Below, piece after piece: positions 6,413 to 8,267 of a stretch of DNA of 8,267 bases. The number at the start of each line of letters is the position of its first letter. Position 1 is the stretch's first letter. The stretch spans positions 1 through 8,267 of the forward strand of contig JACRCS010000822.1 in assembly GCA_016218905.1 (NCBI GenBank), read 5' to 3'. The DNA is from Deltaproteobacteria bacterium (lineage in GTDB: Bacteria; Desulfobacterota_C; Deferrisomatia; Deferrisomatales; JACRMM01). The notes under the pieces are model-generated. The model searched no databases. It saw only the letters and a list, made by a program, of their open reading frames with translations, and was not told the DNA's origin. The position numbers and the translations under genes are program-made.

Positions 6413-7081
6413 ATGCGCATGTTCAAAGACCGGAGCGAAGCCGGGGCCAGGCTCGCAGAGGTTCTCGGGTCTTATTCGAATCGTGAAGAGGCGCTGGTCC
6501 TGGGGCTCCCGCGGGGCGGAGTCGTCGTCGCTTACGAGATCGCCCGAGCGCTCGGGCTCCAACTGGACGTGCTGATCGTGCGGAAGCTGGGCTTTCCCGG
6601 CCAGCCGGAGTTCGGAATCGGCGCCGTCTCGGAGACCGACCGCGTCGTTCTGAACTCGGACGTGATCGGCCGGTTCGGCGTGCCTCCAAGCTATCTCGAG
6701 GGGGAGATCGGCGCCCAGAGGCAGGAGATGCGGCGCCGAGCGCATCTCTACAGGGGAGACCGCGCGTTGCCGGCGTTGAAGGGCCGGGTGATGATTGTGG
6801 TGGACGACGGGGTTGCGACCGGCTCTACGATGAAGGCGGCGATCGCGACCCTCCGGAAGGAGGAGTTGCAGAAACTGGTGGTAGCCGTGCCCGTGGCTCC
6901 CCCGGATACAGCGGACGAGCTGCGGGCACTCGCGGACGAATTCTACTGCCTCGCCACTCCCGAGCTCTTTCGGGCGGTCGGAGCTTTCTACTGGAACTTC
7001 GAGCAGGTCTCGGATGCGGAAGTCACCAGGCTCCTGAACGAGGCGGGCACCTGGAGGTCTTCCCATGGCAAAGCGGCATGA
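6413..7081 (+). CDS. Predicted phosphoribosyltransferase (COG1926-like)
   Basis: The 222-residue protein is a type I phosphoribosyltransferase of the uncharacterised group often found with dienelactone-hydrolase-like partners. The PRPP-binding motif VVDDGVATGST spans residues 129-139, with the paired Asp at 131-132. The N-terminal MFKDRSEAGARLAEVL, the following LGLPRGGVVVAYEIA and the RKLGFPGQPEFGIGA segment are typical of the group. The substrate is unknown; a nucleobase is the default expectation, and family members have not been clearly assigned. The start ATG at 6413 is chosen because GAGG at 6403-6406 stands six nt upstream and homology begins here. A second in-frame ATG at 6419 is possible, and the longer open frame from 6050 overlaps glgA and is not credible. 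The next gene starts inside this one. Confidence 0.88.
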   Translation: MRMFKDRSEAGARLAEVLGSYSNREEALVLGLPRGGVVVAYEIARALGLQLDVLIVRKLGFPGQPEFGIGAVSETDRVVLNSDVIGRFGVPPSYLEGEIGAQRQEMRRRAHLYRGDRALPALKGRVMIVVDDGVATGSTMKAAIATLRKEELQKLVVAVPVAPPDTADELRALADEFYCLATPELFRAVGAFYWNFEQVSDAEVTRLLNEAGTWRSSHGKAA

Positions 7082-7739
7082 AGAGCCCGTACGGATCCCG
7101 GCGGGGGAGGTGACGCTGGACGGAGATCTCGTGGAGCCGGAGAGTTCCTCGGGTCTCGTGATCTTCGCCCACGGGAGCGGGAGCAGCCGCGGGAGCCCCC
7201 GCAACCGGGCGGTCGCGGAGAGGCTTCAGGCCGAAGGCTTCGCGACGTTGCTCTTCGACCTTCTTACGCCAGCGGAGGATCGGAACTACGAGAACCGGTT
7301 CGACATCCCTCTCCTCACGCGTCGTTTGCTCGCGTCGACGCAATGGGCGCGAGCCAATCCTAGCCTGGTCTTCCTCCCGGTCGGCTACTTCGGCGCGAGC
7401 ACCGGGGCGGCCACCGCGCTTCGCGCCGCTGCGGAGCTCGGGCCCATCATCCGGGCGGTGGTCTCCCGCGGAGGTCGTCCGGACCTGGCCGGCGAAGCCC
7501 TGGAAGCCGTGGTCGCGCCGACGCTCCTCATCGTGGGGGGGCGGGATCCGGCAGTTCTGGAGCTCAATCGCAAAGCCTACGCGCGAATGCGCGCGCTCCG
7601 GCGGCTCGACCTCGTGCCCGGGGCCACGCACCTCTTCGAGGAACCCGGAACCCTCGAGCGGGTGACCGACCTGGCGGTCGGCTGGTTCAACGAACACCTG
7701 CGGTTCCAAGAGGAATGTCGCTGGCCGTCGTGCGGTTGA
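7065..7739 (+). CDS. Alpha/beta hydrolase, dienelactone hydrolase-like
   Basis: The 224-residue protein has an alpha/beta-hydrolase fold. The oxyanion region is IFAHGSGSSRGSPRN. The nucleophile elbow is GASTGAA with S112, the acid D161 lies in VGGRDPAVL and the histidine H189 in GATHLFEE, so the catalytic triad is complete and correctly ordered. It probably hydrolyses a small ester or lactone; the substrate is unknown. It overlaps the phosphoribosyltransferase by 17 nt and has a strong GGAGG (7053-7057) seven nt before the ATG, so the two should be co-expressed. From memory, these two domains occur fused in one protein in some actinobacteria, for example Mycobacterium tuberculosis Rv0571c, which supports a shared function. 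No signal peptide is seen. Confidence 0.88.
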   Translation: MAKRHEEPVRIPAGEVTLDGDLVEPESSSGLVIFAHGSGSSRGSPRNRAVAERLQAEGFATLLFDLLTPAEDRNYENRFDIPLLTRRLLASTQWARANPSLVFLPVGYFGASTGAATALRAAAELGPIIRAVVSRGGRPDLAGEALEAVVAPTLLIVGGRDPAVLELNRKAYARMRALRRLDLVPGATHLFEEPGTLERVTDLAVGWFNEHLRFQEECRWPSCG

Positions 7740-7744
7740 TCGCC

Positions 7745-7766
7745 GGCGGGATGGGATCGGCCCGCC
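7745..7766 (+). terminator. GC hairpin just after the hydrolase stop
   Basis: GGCGGG (7745-7750) pairs with CCCGCC (7761-7766) across a 10-nt loop, six nt after the hydrolase stop codon. The stem is short, all G-C and lacks a following T-run, so it is at best a weak or Rho-assisted terminator. Confidence 0.25.
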
Positions 7767-7847
7767 TCAGAAACGATCCGAACGGGCTCCTTCCGGCTCG
7801 ACTCCGAGCGACGTTCACGTCCGACCCGTCCGATGATACGCCGCAGG

Positions 7848-7869
7848 AAGGGGCGCACTGGCGCCCCTT
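7848..7869. terminator. Perfect 9-bp hairpin between convergent genes
   Basis: AAGGGGCGC (7848-7856) and GCGCCCCTT (7861-7869) form a perfect stem around a 4-nt ACTG loop, extendable by a G-T pair (7847/7870). It lies between the convergent hydrolase and DUF2188-like genes and abuts the minus-strand stop codon (7870-7872). On the + strand it ends in CCTTT, with only a short T-run. It fits a terminator serving both strands, although the poly-U tail is poor in both directions. Confidence 0.55.
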
Positions 7870-8079
7870 TCACACCCGGTAGCTGTCCCTCTCCTCGATA
7901 CGTCCCTGCTTGTCGTGGATCAAGAGCTCCGTGTGCTCAGTCCTGCTGAGGTCCCGGGCGAAGTCGACCGCCTGCTCCTTGATGCCGAAGTGTCGGATAG
8001 GCTCTAGGTGGCCTTCCGCTTTGACGTCCCAACCGCCTGTTTCGTGGTTCGGGACCACGTGATGCGCTCTTGCGGCCAT
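7870..8079 (-). CDS. DUF2188-like small protein
   Basis: The 69-residue protein starts at the ATG read from 8079, directly behind AGAGGAGG (8091-8084) with a 4-nt spacer. An earlier in-frame start at 8127 would add 16 mostly basic residues and lacks such a site. The sequence has the DUF2188 pattern: HHVVPN near the N-terminus, GGWDVKAEG, a central helix with KEQAVDFAR, then TELLIHDKQGRI and DSYR at the end. Families of this type have no known biochemical function. Its length is normal for a single-domain member. It is convergent with the hydrolase and shows no functional link with the glucan genes. Confidence 0.8.
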   Translation of the reverse strand: MAARAHHVVPNHETGGWDVKAEGHLEPIRHFGIKEQAVDFARDLSRTEHTELLIHDKQGRIEERDSYRV

Positions 8080-8267
8080 GCTGCCTCCTCTGCGCGGAGA
8101 TCGTCGCTCCTTCGAGAAAGTAACCACCGCGGGTCCCGGTCGAGCGCCGGCAACTCAGGGCTGGGGAAAAGAATCGCGTCGGCTCCTACTGCACGCAAGG
8201 TCTCGATCCGATCCTATACGCCGGCGATCTTCACCGGGGCACTCCGGAATAGAGAAGATGAACAAGG
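8080..8267 (-). other. Upstream region of the DUF2188-like gene, no clear gene
   Basis: Besides the ribosome site at 8084-8091, no complete gene is seen. On the minus strand a frame reads VKIAGV, then an in-frame TAG, then DRIETLRAVGADAILFPSPE. The second part looks protein-like, but no ATG or good ribosome site opens it and the frame runs on into the DUF2188-like gene on another phase. It may be a decayed or chance reading frame. No clear -35/-10 pair was found for the DUF2188-like gene. Confidence 0.3.

Noticed and set aside
1..8267. CRISPR arrays, tRNA or rRNA genes
   Set aside because: No regularly spaced repeats were seen beyond the three heptads, and no tRNA cloverleaf or conserved rRNA sequence was recognised on either strand.

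Overview
The window is about 8.3 kb of very GC-rich DNA from a bacterium. The genes are intronless and closely packed, several overlap, and most starts have purine-rich Shine-Dalgarno sites. GC-biased third codon positions create many long antisense and off-frame reading frames. The phylum cannot be fixed from the sequence. A high-GC soil or sediment lineage such as Myxococcota, Acidobacteriota or Methylomirabilota would fit, but this is inference.

Layout. Positions 1-105 are the end of a reading frame that enters from upstream and resembles a transposase tail. A 188-nt leader (106-293) follows. It holds a possible 7-codon mini-ORF and three tandem CCTAA-type heptads directly before the first large gene. 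The central block, all on the + strand, carries polyglucan genes. First is a 1163-residue alpha-glucan, water dikinase (GWD) of the plant GWD1 type with two tandem CBM45-like starch-binding modules (294-3785). It overlaps by 8 nt a xylose-isomerase-like TIM-barrel protein (3778-4587). After a 113-nt gap with a perfect dyad comes a GT5 glycogen/starch synthase (4701-6170) whose motifs resemble plant starch synthases III/IV. After a 242-nt gap with a second dyad overlapping a -10-like box come a predicted phosphoribosyltransferase (6413-7081) and an overlapping alpha/beta hydrolase of the dienelactone-hydrolase type (7065-7739). A DUF2188-like small protein (7870-8079) lies on the minus strand. 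It converges on the hydrolase across a perfect 9-bp hairpin. The last 188 nt hold no convincing gene.

How the genes may work together. GlgA/starch synthase extends alpha-1,4-glucan from ADP-glucose. GWD phosphorylates glucosyl units of an existing alpha-glucan, which in plants opens semicrystalline starch for breakdown. Finding both together, with starch-binding modules on the dikinase, suggests a bacterium that makes and mobilises a storage glucan whose structure is controlled by phosphorylation. The TIM-barrel protein is translationally coupled to the dikinase and is an unassigned candidate partner. The phosphoribosyltransferase/hydrolase pair looks like a separate unit.
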